From positions 186,001 to 250,000 of the forward strand of contig CBDDFV010000010.1 of assembly GCA_965227335.1 (NCBI GenBank): 64,000 nt of DNA, read 5' to 3'. The stretch comes from CBDDFV01 sp965227335. GTDB taxonomy: Bacteria > Planctomycetota > Phycisphaerae > Phycisphaerales > SM1A02. The notes beneath the pieces were generated by a model that was not told where the DNA came from, searched no databases, and worked only from the letters and a program-made list of their open reading frames with translations. The position numbers and the translations under genes were made by a program. This document shows, piece after piece, positions 25,735-34,359 of this stretch; within the stretch, counting starts at the first letter, position 1; each line of letters begins with the position of its first letter.

Positions 25735-26717
25735 GATCCGCCTCCCGCCGACGCAAACGCCGCCCGCAGCACCGCCATCCGCACCGCCACGCCGTTCGTG
25801 ACCTGACGCAGGATCCAGCTTCGATCCGGATCGTCCGCCGCCGCGCCGTCAATCTCGATCCCCCGATTCATCGGCCCCGGATGCAACACCGGCGCCCCGT
25901 CCCGCAGCCGACCCAGACGATCCGCCGTCAATCCGTACCGCGCCCGGTAGTCCGGCGTGATGTCGCTCCCGCGCTCGAACTGCACCCGCAGCATCATCAC
26001 CGCGTCGAGCGTGTCGAGCGCGGCGTCGAAGTCGTCTGTGATCTCGACCCGCCCCGGACCCGACGCGATCGATGTCAACGCCCCCGGCGTCAGCGTCGGC
26101 GGACCGATCAGCACCACGTCCGCCCCCAGCGTCGTCAAACCGTGCAGGTTCGAACGCGCGACCCGGCTGCCCGCGATGTCGCCGACGATGCCGACCCGCT
26201 TGCCCCCGAGATCACCCAGCGCCTGACGCAACGTCAACGCATCCAGCAGCCCCTGCGTCGGATGCTCGTGCCGACCGTCACCCGCGTTGATCACCGGACA
26301 CGCGACGTGCCGGTCGATGAGGTGCGGCGCCCCCGCGGCGGACGCGCGGATGACCAGCACCTCCACCCCCATCGCCTCGATGTTCAACGCCGTGTCGACC
26401 AGCGTCTCCCCCTTGCTCAGACTCGACCCCTGACCCGTCAGGTCGATCACCCGCACCCCCAGCCGCGCCGCCGCCGCGCTGAAACTGCACCGCGTCCGGG
26501 TCGAATCCTCGAAGAAGAGGTTGGCGACGAGGCGATCGCGAAGCGGCTGCTCGCCGGGATCGATCGGGCGGGCGACGAGCGGACGCATGGCCTCGGCGTC
26601 GTCGAGCAGCCGTTCGATCGACGCCCGATCAAGGCCGTCGAGACCAGGCAGACTTCCGGGCTTGCCGGTCATCAGGCCGGCGTCGACGGTCGGAACCGGA
26701 GACGGGGAGGGCGACAT
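25731..26717 (-). CDS. pyrB: Aspartate carbamoyltransferase catalytic chain
   Basis: Joins carbamoyl phosphate and aspartate in pyrimidine synthesis. The 328-residue protein carries the carbamoyl-phosphate motif EDSTRTRCSF, the loop with SLSKGE, HEHPTQGLLD, GDIAGSRVARSN and HPGPMNRG. The ATG at 26717 is chosen; the frame stays open upstream but there overlaps the opposite-strand DUF1294 gene. No ribosome site precedes it; TACCAT lies seven bases before the ATG. No pyrI or pyrC is adjacent; gmk follows with a four-base overlap. Confidence 0.94.
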   Translation of the reverse strand: MSPSPSPVPTVDAGLMTGKPGSLPGLDGLDRASIERLLDDAEAMRPLVARPIDPGEQPLRDRLVANLFFEDSTRTRCSFSAAAARLGVRVIDLTGQGSSLSKGETLVDTALNIEAMGVEVLVIRASAAGAPHLIDRHVACPVINAGDGRHEHPTQGLLDALTLRQALGDLGGKRVGIVGDIAGSRVARSNLHGLTTLGADVVLIGPPTLTPGALTSIASGPGRVEITDDFDAALDTLDAVMMLRVQFERGSDITPDYRARYGLTADRLGRLRDGAPVLHPGPMNRGIEIDGAAADDPDRSWILRQVTNGVAVRMAVLRAAFASAGGGS

Positions 26718-26724
26718 GGCGGGT

Positions 26725-26730
26725 ATGGTA
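26725..26730 (-). promoter_or_regulatory. Candidate leaderless -10 element of pyrB
   Basis: TACCAT on the minus strand ends seven bases before the pyrB ATG. No SD sequence is present. The same context (GATACCAT, then ATG) occurs before murD. Confidence 0.5.
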
Positions 26731-26786
26731 TCGAATCGCGCCGCCGACCGACTGACGTCACGCGGGGCGGGGAGGAGCCACGACGA

Positions 26787-27065
26787 ATGCCGCCCTTCTG
26801 GCAACTGCTGCTGCTGGTCTCCGGCGTGATGAGCGTGGTCGCATTCGGCGCGATGGGGCTGGACAAGCGGGCGGCGCGGCGGGGTCGGCCGCGCTGGCGG
26901 GAGTCTCGTCTGCACTGGCTGGAGGGGCTGGGCGGGGCCCCGGGATCGCTGCTGGGACAGCAGGTATTTCGTCACAAGACGAGGAAATGGGGATACCAGG
27001 CGGTGTTCTGGCTGATCGTGCTCGGTCACGCCGCGCTGTGGTACGCCGTCTGGCGTCTGACCTGA
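26787..27065 (+). CDS. DUF1294 family small membrane protein
   Basis: A 92-residue protein with two or three membrane segments. It shows the family pattern MGLDKRAARRGRPRWRESRL, then LHWLEGLGGAPGSLLGQ and FRHKTRKWGYQ. The ATG at 26787 has GGAGGAG at 26771-26777. Divergent from pyrB with a short gap. The function of DUF1294 proteins is not known. A strong GC hairpin lies at 27131-27163, past the stop, but without a T-tract. Confidence 0.88.
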   Translation: MPPFWQLLLLVSGVMSVVAFGAMGLDKRAARRGRPRWRESRLHWLEGLGGAPGSLLGQQVFRHKTRKWGYQAVFWLIVLGHAALWYAVWRLT

Positions 27066-27130
27066 CGGGGCGAGGGCGCGACCGGCGTCGCCGCCGCCTC
27101 CATCGCGCCGGACTCCCGGTGGAATGAGAA

Positions 27131-27163
27131 GCGCCGCCGCCGGTGGGAACCGGGCGGCGGCGC
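27131..27163. other. Strong GC hairpin past the DUF1294 gene
   Basis: GCGCCGCCGCCGGT pairs with ACCGGGCGGCGGCGC with one bulged base around a GGGA loop. No T-run follows on either side, so intrinsic termination is doubtful. Confidence 0.5.
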
Positions 27164-28834
27164 GGAGGAGAGAAGATGCTTCGTCGGGCGGCGTGAGGGG
27201 GAGGAGGAGAGAGAAAGGGGCCGCCCGACGGGCAGAAGTCATACGCCATTGGCATTGACTTCGTTCGATCTTTTCTTCGTGGGACGGGTCGGGTGATTTC
27301 GGGACCGGCGTTGGCGTGCCCGGGAGGGCGGCCCGACGGCCGATCAGGGTCAGCCGCGCGACCTCGCCGCTTTTTCTGATTTCCCGGGTGGCGCGCCAGC
27401 CCTCCTTCTCGCTTCTTCTGGTGTCGGGACACGGTGCTCCACTCCTGGGCAGCCACCCCACGCACGGCGTCGCCGGCCCTCCCGGCGGCGCTCATCGTGT
27501 CTCGCGCGGGGACGTTCGTCGTTCGATGCCATGGTCGATTTCGGCCCGCCTGTTCAGGCCGCGATCGGAGCGGGCCGGCGGTCCGACCGCTGCGTCGGCG
27601 GACGTTCCCTTTTTTCTGACCCACCGCGTCGGCGGCGATGGTCGGCCTTGGGGGACGCCATCGATTCCGCTCGTCCGTCGGCCCACGAACCGACGTGGCG
27701 AGCGGTCCGCCGCACCGGTGCCGGACCGTGGCGACCGATCGCTCCGGTGCGCGGCTTTCACATCCGTTGACCTGACGGCGCCCGACGCAGGCCGCGCCGG
27801 ATCACGGAGCGACCGACGACCCGCGACCAGCCACGCTCCACCAACCACGACGGTCCACGACCGACTGACCACAGCGACTGACCATACGCCACTGACCACA
27901 CAGGACTCGCCAGCCACGACTGGCCAGCCAACGACCCCTGACGATGACTCCCGCGACCGACCGATCTCACGTCAGCCTGATCGCTGATCTCTGCCTTCCG
28001 TGTTCCCTGCGGCGTGCGGGGGGCGGTGCATCCTCCCGCCCGAGGCCCGCCTCCCGTTCACGCCCATCCGAATCACCGGGGACCGCGGCCCCGGGGCGTC
28101 CGGCCGTCCGTCCGCGTGGCGGCCTGATGTCTGCCGGGCGCCTGACTGCATCCCGGACGGCACGACGGCCGGGCGTGCCGTCGGCCCGGGTCTCGGCTGG
28201 TGTGCCTCGTAAGCGGTCGATCGTGCGAGGTGTGGTTCGCATCATCTTCGCCAGGCCGCCCGGTGTGCATCGGATTCGCTTCATGCTTCTCTTCCGTCGA
28301 GCGCGCTCGAACGACCCGGCCGGTTCGCTGGTCGGCCGCGGGCGTGCTCGGCGTGCGGCGGACCGCCATCCGGAGGGCTCGATCCGACATCCGGTCGGAT
28401 CGGGCAGGTCCGTCGCCCGAATCTGTTCTCGCCGTTCGTGCCTGTTGCTCGATCCGAGCCGCGAACGGCGCTCATGTGTCGCGCGGGAGACCGCGTCGGA
28501 ATCGAGAACTCGCCACCTGCGGCGACGCGCTTCAGACCCTTTCCTCGCGGCGACGTCGTCGCCGGTTCCGACACGTCCGCTCCGACGACGAGTCGCTGGC
28601 TCGCGCGGCGATCAGCCCGCGCCGGGACATCCCCCGGTCGGCTCGGACCGCCGTTCCCCCCCGAGGCGGGACGATGACCGGCCGGTCCCGGCGTCGGCTG
28701 ATCGCCGTTGACCGCCCACCCGGCGGATCTCGCGACCAGCCGCTCGCTCGTCGGAGCGCCCGCGGGCCCCGATCGGGGGCCGGACATCGCAACTCGATGC
28801 GCCGGCTGAACCACACCCCCGCGACGCGGACACG

Positions 28835-29110
28835 CCTCGAACCGGACACGCGCCTCGAACCAGAGACGGCCTCGAACCAGAGACGGCCTCGAACCCGAGA
28901 CGCCTCGCATCGGAGACAACCTCGAATCGGACCCGCCTCCAATCGGACACGCCTCCAATCGGACACGCAGTGAAGCGGACACGCAGTGAAGCGGACACGC
29001 CTCGAACCGGAGACGCCTTGAGCCGGCATGACTCGACGCAGCCACGCAGTGCACCGGCGACGCAGCGAACCGGACATGCAGCGAACCGGACACACCTCGA
29101 AACCGGACAG
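28835..29110 (+). repeat. Tandem array of about 17 units of 16 bp
   Basis: Units of 15-18 bases, mostly exactly 16, with consensus CCTCGAACCGGACACG. A second unit type begins CAGTGAAG or CAGCGAAC (28968-28999 and 29047-29094). Neighbouring units are often identical (28853-28886, 28936-28967, 28968-28999), which points to slippage or unequal exchange. Sixteen bases is not a multiple of three and no reading frame is kept. Confidence 0.88.
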
Positions 29111-29343
29111 GACGCGTGACGGCCGGGTGAGATCATGGCGGACGCGAAGCGAGCGGCAGACCCGGGCCGGCGGATCGGAGAGCGAAGCACGACGTCGCGA
29201 TGCGACCAGGAGGCGGGACGCATCGGTCCCGCGGCAGGCCGCGCGATTCCCTCGTCAGGCCAGGATGGCCGCGGTCAGCAGCCACGACGGCGCGTCAGGG
29301 CGCGACGCCGATGGATCTGCGGTGGGTTTCGGGGACGACCGCC

Positions 29344-29637
29344 TTACGCGGCGGCGCGGGCGGGGGGCGTGACCGAGCCCGACCCGCCGTCGGCCTCCGC
29401 GGCGGCGGCGGCGTAACGGGGATCGTCCGACTCGATGATCTCGAAGTTGTCGCCGTCGTTCTCCGCCCGCAGCCGACGCACGTACTCGAGTTTGAGCGTC
29501 GCCGCCTGCACCAGCAGATCATGCGCTGTGACACGCTGGTCACGCCAGTTGCCAAGCGTGCGGAGAATGTGAAGCACCATCCACCCCGCGGCGGCGTTCA
29601 CGAACACCCAGAACTCAAACGGCAGACTCGGCCACAT
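29344..29637 (-). CDS. Small membrane-anchored protein, 97 aa
   Basis: The ATG at 29637 (MWPSLPFEFWVFVNAAAGWM) has AGGTCG about seven bases upstream. One hydrophobic helix spans residues ~8-26. It is followed by a helical region (NWRDQRVTAHDLLVQAATLK, then EYVRRLRAEND) and an Ala-rich tail. No family was recognised. It lies 166 bases downstream of the M20 peptidase gene on the same strand. The coding call rests on the ribosome site, the helix and strand-consistent composition. Confidence 0.6.
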   Translation of the reverse strand: MWPSLPFEFWVFVNAAAGWMVLHILRTLGNWRDQRVTAHDLLVQAATLKLEYVRRLRAENDGDNFEIIESDDPRYAAAAAEADGGSGSVTPPARAAA

Positions 29638-29803
29638 GCCCGACCTATCGGCCGCGATCAGACCCGACTTGAAGGGGATTGGACGCTCCGCGCCCGTCAC
29701 GAGGCGTCCGGCGCCGACGGTCGAGACCGCCGCGACCACCCCCCCACGGCCCATCCAACGCCCGGCGCCCATCACCGAGCGCCGAGCGGCAGCCGCCTTC
29801 CGC

Positions 29804-31210
29804 CTACCGCCCCACCCGCTCGAACGCCGGCAGCATCGACGCGTGCGACTTGATGCCGCCCCGCAGGCACGCCAGTTCGAACTTCTCGTTCGGACTGTGC
29901 ACGCGGTCGTCGTCGAGGCCGAAGCCCACCAGCAGCGAGTCGAACCCCAGGATCCGCTCGATCTCGCCGACCACCGGGATCGACCCGCCCGACCCGATCA
30001 GGACCGCCTCCCGTCCGTAGACCGACGACAACGCCTCCCGCGCGGCGGCGAGGAACGGCGAATCCGTCGGCACCCGGATCGCCGGATTGCACCCGTGCTT
30101 CTCGAACGTCCAGCGCCCATCCGGCGGCGTGCGCGCTTCCAGGAATCCGATCAACGAATCCTGCACCTTCGTCGGATCCTGATTCGCCACGAGCCGGCAA
30201 CTGATCTTCGCCCGCGCGCTCGAACCGATCACCGTCTTCGCCCCCGCCCCCGTGTACCCGCCGATGATCCCGTTGATGTCGCACGTCGGACGCGACCACG
30301 TCCGCTCCAGCGTCGACCGGCCGGCCTCCCCCACCGGCGTGGTCAGCCCCGCGCTCGCGAGAAACGCCTTCTCGTCGAACCCGAGCGACGCCCATTCCGC
30401 CCGCTGCTCATCCGACACCTCGGCCACGTCGTCGTAGAAGCCGGGAATCTGCACCCGGCCGCGCTCATCGTGCAGCTCCGCCAGAATCCGCGTCAGCGCG
30501 TTGATCGGGTTCAGCACCGCCCCGCCGTACATCCCGGAGTGCAGATCCATCTCCGGCCCGTGCAACGTCGCCTCGATGTACACCATCCCCCGCAGCATGT
30601 ACGTGATCGCGGGCGTTCGGACATCCCACATCCCGGTGTCGCAGACGACACAGACGTCGGCCTGAAGCAGTCCGCGGTTCTCCTTCAGGAACGGCTCGAG
30701 GCTCCCGCTCCCCGATTCCTCCTCGCCCTCCAGCATCACCGTCACGTTGACTGGCAGCGACCCGTGCACCGTCTTCCACGCGCGGAACGCCTCGACGAAC
30801 GTCATCAACTGGCCCTTGTCGTCGACGGCGCCGCGCGCCACGATCTTCTTCCCGTGGGCGCTGTCCCGGATCACCGGATCGAACGGCCCCGTCTCCCAGA
30901 GATCCAGCGGATCCGGCGGCTGAACGTCGTAATGCCCGTAGTACAGAATCGTCGGCGCGTCGGGACCCGCCCCGTGGTCACGCGCGACGACCATCGGGTG
31001 ACCCGCCGTGTCGTGCACGCCCGCGTCGAATCCCATTCCGCCAAGATCGTCCGCGAGCCACTGCGCGGCGGCGCGCACCTCCGCCTTGAACGCGGGGTCC
31101 GTACTTACGCTGGGGATTCGCAGCAACGCGGACACACGCTCCACTGCGTGATCAAAATCATCGTCAATGTGCTGCAGCACCGCGTCCAGTGATGCGGACG
31201 TCACCGCCAT
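29804..31210 (-). CDS. M20 family metallopeptidase (dipeptidase)
   Basis: Zinc-dependent peptidase, probably cleaving dipeptides. The 468-residue protein has the metal ligands of the family: His93 and Asp95 in YYGHYDVQP, Asp in ARGAVDDKGQ, the catalytic Glu in MLEGEEESGSG, Asp in VVCDTGMWD and a late His in DDDRVHSPNEKFEL. Between them lies the dimerisation domain (LRGMVYIEATLHGPEMDLHS). There is no signal peptide, so it is cytoplasmic. The ATG at 31210 has GGGAGG eight bases upstream. Confidence 0.95.
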   Translation of the reverse strand: MAVTSASLDAVLQHIDDDFDHAVERVSALLRIPSVSTDPAFKAEVRAAAQWLADDLGGMGFDAGVHDTAGHPMVVARDHGAGPDAPTILYYGHYDVQPPDPLDLWETGPFDPVIRDSAHGKKIVARGAVDDKGQLMTFVEAFRAWKTVHGSLPVNVTVMLEGEEESGSGSLEPFLKENRGLLQADVCVVCDTGMWDVRTPAITYMLRGMVYIEATLHGPEMDLHSGMYGGAVLNPINALTRILAELHDERGRVQIPGFYDDVAEVSDEQRAEWASLGFDEKAFLASAGLTTPVGEAGRSTLERTWSRPTCDINGIIGGYTGAGAKTVIGSSARAKISCRLVANQDPTKVQDSLIGFLEARTPPDGRWTFEKHGCNPAIRVPTDSPFLAAAREALSSVYGREAVLIGSGGSIPVVGEIERILGFDSLLVGFGLDDDRVHSPNEKFELACLRGGIKSHASMLPAFERVGR

Positions 31211-31358
31211 ACCCGAACCTCCCGGCGGCCGGAACCGCCTTCTTCGCCAACCACGACCGAACGTCCCGACGCCACGCGCCGGACCGAACGAGACAGACGC
31301 CGACCCCGAGCGACGGCGACACACAATCGTACGAGTTTTCAGGCGGCCGCGCCGATGA

Positions 31359-31676
31359 TCACGAGGCGAAGGACAGCGTTTCCAGCGTCAGATACGCGGC
31401 GGCGATGAAGCCCAGCAGCACGAAGAACAGGAACGTCAGCCAGCGGTGAATCAACCGCTCCTCCCGCACCTGCCGATGTGTCGGCTCGACGATCTGCTCC
31501 GGCTGACCCAGAAGCCCTTCCATCTCCGCGTAGCTGCGAGCGGGACGATGCCGCAGGTCGATGCCGCACCGCGCACAACGCTCGGCGTGACCATTGCGCA
31601 GCAACGCGCCGTCATAGCCGCATGCCACGCATTTTCGCTTGAGAAGGGGGCTGTCCGCAGTCCGCAGATGACTCAT
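31359..31676 (-). CDS. Small zinc-ribbon membrane protein, 105 aa
   Basis: The zinc ribbon CVACGYDGALLRNGHAERCARCG (Cys pairs about 20 residues apart) lies near the N-terminus. It is followed by a linker and one membrane helix (FLFFVLLGFIAAAYLTLETL) at the C-terminus. The ATG at 31676 has TGAGG nearby; a GTG one codon earlier is possible. The ribbon resembles those of the larger proteins at 9477 and 52473. Function unknown. Confidence 0.78.
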   Translation of the reverse strand: MSHLRTADSPLLKRKCVACGYDGALLRNGHAERCARCGIDLRHRPARSYAEMEGLLGQPEQIVEPTHRQVREERLIHRWLTFLFFVLLGFIAAAYLTLETLSFAS

Positions 31677-31838
31677 CACTACGCCTCAGACTACCATCAG
31701 TGGGTTTGATCACGCACAGGAAAAACGCCGCGCCACGGAAAACGAGACGCAACGAACGACGCCCGAACCCAGCCGCCGCCCCCGTTGGCGCCGACCCGTC
31801 CGGGCTGGTTCAAGCAGGGCAATCTGAGGTGAGTCCAT

Positions 31839-32522
31839 GTGCTCTTTTTCGCGTCGCCCCCGCCAACGGATGCATGCATGAACGTCACGCCCGATATTTC
31901 CGCCTGGGTTCGCCATCTGGACGCGATCGCCGACGCCATGATCGCCGATCGACCCGCTTCCGACGCCGAAGGAGCGATCGCCCCCGCGTTCGCTGACGCC
32001 GTCGATCCCCCCGCGACACCCGCTGACGCCGCGGATCGCACGGGCGGCCCGCTTCGCGCGGCGGACCTCAGCGGCGACATCCGACTCTGGCGGGCCCTCC
32101 GGCTGCCTCCCGACGCCGCCTCGACCGTCGTCGACGAGATCCTGCGGGCCGCGCCGGCGCCGACGTGCGGCCCGATGTTCGACCAGGGGCTCTTCACCGC
32201 CCTCGAGGTCTGGACCGCCGCGGAACTCGCCGCGCTTCACGCCCTCTGGCGGCTGACGCGTGAGCATGACCGGGCGGACTGGCGGACGCGTGTCGCCGCC
32301 CATCGCGACTGGTTCCTCGACGAACTCCAGCCCGACAACGCCACCAACCGCCCGTGGGCGATCCACGTCTTTCTCCTCGCCGACGCCCCCGAGGCGGCGT
32401 TCTACGGCGAAACCCTGCTCCACAACGCCCAGACCGTCGGCGACGACCTCCTGAGCGGCTGGATTCTGCGGGACGCCGCCCGTGAGCTTGCCCGCGCGGC
32501 GGGCTCATCGCCGACGGCGTAA
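31839..32522 (+). CDS. Hypothetical cytoplasmic protein, 227 aa
   Basis: No family was recognised. The protein is mostly helical and acidic. Its C-terminal half has a conserved-looking pattern (VAAHRDWFLDELQPDNATNR, then PWAIHVFLLA and TLLHNAQTVGDDLLSGWI). The GTG at 31839 has GAGG nine bases upstream; an ATG at 31878 (MNVTPDISAWVRHLD) would remove 13 residues and is a fair alternative. There is no signal peptide or membrane helix. It lies upstream of the suf operon but is separated from it by 334 bases holding a promoter. Confidence 0.7.
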   Translation: MLFFASPPPTDACMNVTPDISAWVRHLDAIADAMIADRPASDAEGAIAPAFADAVDPPATPADAADRTGGPLRAADLSGDIRLWRALRLPPDAASTVVDEILRAAPAPTCGPMFDQGLFTALEVWTAAELAALHALWRLTREHDRADWRTRVAAHRDWFLDELQPDNATNRPWAIHVFLLADAPEAAFYGETLLHNAQTVGDDLLSGWILRDAARELARAAGSSPTA

Positions 32523-32744
32523 CCCCGCTGCGATCATCGCGAAACCGGGTCGGATCGAGGACTCGCGCGAATCCGGACCCCCGCCTCGCTGGAATGCATC
32601 TTCGGGTGGTTCACGAGGGAGCGCGGCGGGTGCGCCGCCGGCGGCTCGAACCCGTCATCGGTCCTCATCGCCGGCGCCGTGGCGAAAGCATGCGACGACG
32701 CCAGGCGTCGATCCGCCGACCCGCCACGGGAACCTCACCCCGAT

Positions 32745-32773
32745 TTGCCCGACCCTTCGGCCCAGCCTAGAAT
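32745..32773 (+). promoter_or_regulatory. Sigma-70-type promoter of the suf operon
   Basis: TTGCCC (32745-32750), a spacer of exactly 17 bases and TAGAAT (32768-32773), ending about 83 bases before the sufB ATG. Confidence 0.7.
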
Positions 32774-32787
32774 GAGTCTAATCTAGG
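32766..32787 (+). promoter_or_regulatory. Candidate operator overlapping the suf -10 box
   Basis: A dyad CCTAGA-N10-TCTAGG covers the -10 element and the expected start site, the classic place for a repressor. Fe-S operons are often controlled by Rrf2-type regulators (IscR, SufR) binding such dyads. No regulator gene is adjacent, so the protein is unknown. Confidence 0.5.
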
Positions 32788-32856
32788 TTTTCAGAGGCCA
32801 ATGACACGACAGCCGCCCGCCTCGCTGCGGGACGGATGTGTGAGGAGTACGCCCCG

Positions 32857-34305
32857 ATGTCCACCGCTGACGCCAGCACCGCCACTCTCGACCAGTGGGC
32901 CGGATCCGAATACAAGTGGGGCTTTTCGACCGACATCGAGTCGGACACGTTTCCCCCCGGTCTCAACGAGGATGTGATCCGTGCGATCTCCGCGAAGAAG
33001 GAGGAGCCGGAATGGATGACCGAATGGCGGCTCGAGGCGTATCGGCACTGGTGTGAGATGGCGGAGCCGCGATGGCCGAACGTCAAGTTCGAGCCGATCG
33101 ATTACCAGGCGATCAGCTACTTCTCCGCTCCGAAGAATCGTCCGAAGAGCCTCGACGAGGTCGATCCGGCGTTGCTGGAGACGTACGAGAAGCTGGGCAT
33201 TCCGTTGGAGGAGCGGGCGATCCTCGCCGGCGTCGCCGTGGATGCGGTCTTCGACTCCGTCTCCGTCGCGACGACGTTCAAGGACAAGCTCGGCGAAATG
33301 GGCGTGATCTTCTGCTCGTTCTCCGAGGCGGTGATTGAGCATCCGGAGCTGGTGAAGAAGTATCTGGGGACGGTCGTCCCGAGGCAGGACAACTTCTTCG
33401 CGGCCCTGAACTCGGCGGTCTTCACCGACGGCTCCTTCGTCTACGTTCCCAAGGGCGTGAAGTGCCCGATGGAGCTGAGCACCTACTTCCGGATCAACGC
33501 GATCTCGACCGGCCAGTTCGAACGCACGCTGATCGTCGCCGACGAGGGCGCGTCCGTGAGCTATCTCGAGGGCTGCACCGCGCCGATGCGGGACGAGAAC
33601 CAGTTGCACGCGGCGGTGGTCGAACTCGTTGCGCTCGACGACGCGACGATCAAGTACTCAACGATACAGAACTGGTATCCGGGCGACGAGAACGGCAAGG
33701 GCGGCATCTACAACTTCGTCACGAAGCGGGGCAAGTGCGTCGGCAAGCGGAGCCGCATCTCGTGGACGCAGGTCGAAACCGGCTCCGCGATCACCTGGAA
33801 GTATCCCTCGTGCATCCTGCAGGGCGACGACAGCGTCGGCGAGTTCTATTCCGTCGCGCTGACCAACCGCAAGCAGCAGGCCGACACCGGCACCAAGATG
33901 GTGCACATCGGAAAGAACACGAGCAGCTACATCGTCTCGAAGGGCATCTCGGCCGGCAACGGGCAGAACACCTACCGCGGCCTCGTCAAGGTGCTGAAGT
34001 CCGCGGAGAACGCCCGCAACTACACGCAGTGCGACTCGATGCTCATGGGCGACCGCTGCGGCGCGCACACCTTCCCCTACATCGAGGTGAAGAACGAGTC
34101 CGCCCAGGTCGAACACGAAGCCTCGACGAGCAAGATCGGCGAAGACCAGATCTTCTACTGCAATCAGCGCGGCATCCCGACCGAGGACGCCGTCTCGATG
34201 ATCGTCAACGGCTTCTGCAAGGAAGTCTTCGCCGAACTCCCGATGGAGTTCGCCGTCGAAGCCAAGAAGCTCCTCGAAGTCAGCCTCGAAGGCAGCGTGG
34301 GCTGA
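32857..34305 (+). CDS. sufB: Fe-S cluster assembly scaffold protein SufB
   Basis: Core of the SufBCD scaffold on which Fe-S clusters are built. The ~482-residue protein has the strongly conserved C-terminal beta-helix sequence of the family (QCDSMLMGDRCGAHTFPYIE, with NESAQVEHEASTSKIGEDQ). Also present are VPKGVKCPMELSTYFRIN and CTAPMRDENQLHAAVVEL. GAGGAG at 32842-32847 fixes the ATG at 32857. First gene of sufB-sufC-sufD-sufS-sufU. Confidence 0.97.
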   Translation: MSTADASTATLDQWAGSEYKWGFSTDIESDTFPPGLNEDVIRAISAKKEEPEWMTEWRLEAYRHWCEMAEPRWPNVKFEPIDYQAISYFSAPKNRPKSLDEVDPALLETYEKLGIPLEERAILAGVAVDAVFDSVSVATTFKDKLGEMGVIFCSFSEAVIEHPELVKKYLGTVVPRQDNFFAALNSAVFTDGSFVYVPKGVKCPMELSTYFRINAISTGQFERTLIVADEGASVSYLEGCTAPMRDENQLHAAVVELVALDDATIKYSTIQNWYPGDENGKGGIYNFVTKRGKCVGKRSRISWTQVETGSAITWKYPSCILQGDDSVGEFYSVALTNRKQQADTGTKMVHIGKNTSSYIVSKGISAGNGQNTYRGLVKVLKSAENARNYTQCDSMLMGDRCGAHTFPYIEVKNESAQVEHEASTSKIGEDQIFYCNQRGIPTEDAVSMIVNGFCKEVFAELPMEFAVEAKKLLEVSLEGSVG

Positions 34306-34359
34306 CCCGTCGCCCCGCCGAACGAACCACCCCCCGCTCCGTTGGAAACACACTGAACC

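Larger units (their letters stand above)
27066..29343. other. 2.3-kb region without a convincing gene
   Basis: Many overlapping frames are open on both strands, but their translations are Arg/Pro/Ser-rich noise without signal peptides or domains. The region contains a purine-rich tract (27196-27222), a loosely periodic ACTGACCA-rich stretch (27860-27905) and a 17-unit tandem array (28835-29110). It may be decayed or laterally acquired DNA; this is inference. Confidence 0.55.
32523..32856. other. Intergenic region upstream of the suf operon
   Basis: 334 bases without a gene. The right-hand part holds the suf promoter and a 22-bp dyad; the left part shows nothing I can name. Confidence 0.6.

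Noticed and set aside
26718..27461. 248-codon upstream extension of pyrB
   Set aside because: It overlaps the DUF1294 gene on the other strand and is Arg/Pro noise; pyrB begins at 26717 at the usual distance from its first conserved motif.
27316..28711. Overlapping open frames of 220-270 codons on both strands
   Set aside because: No signal peptide, domain or consistent ribosome site; the translations are low-complexity Arg/Ser/Pro.
28835..29110. CRISPR array
   Set aside because: The 16-bp units abut each other with no spacers, they are shorter than known repeats, and no cas gene is present.
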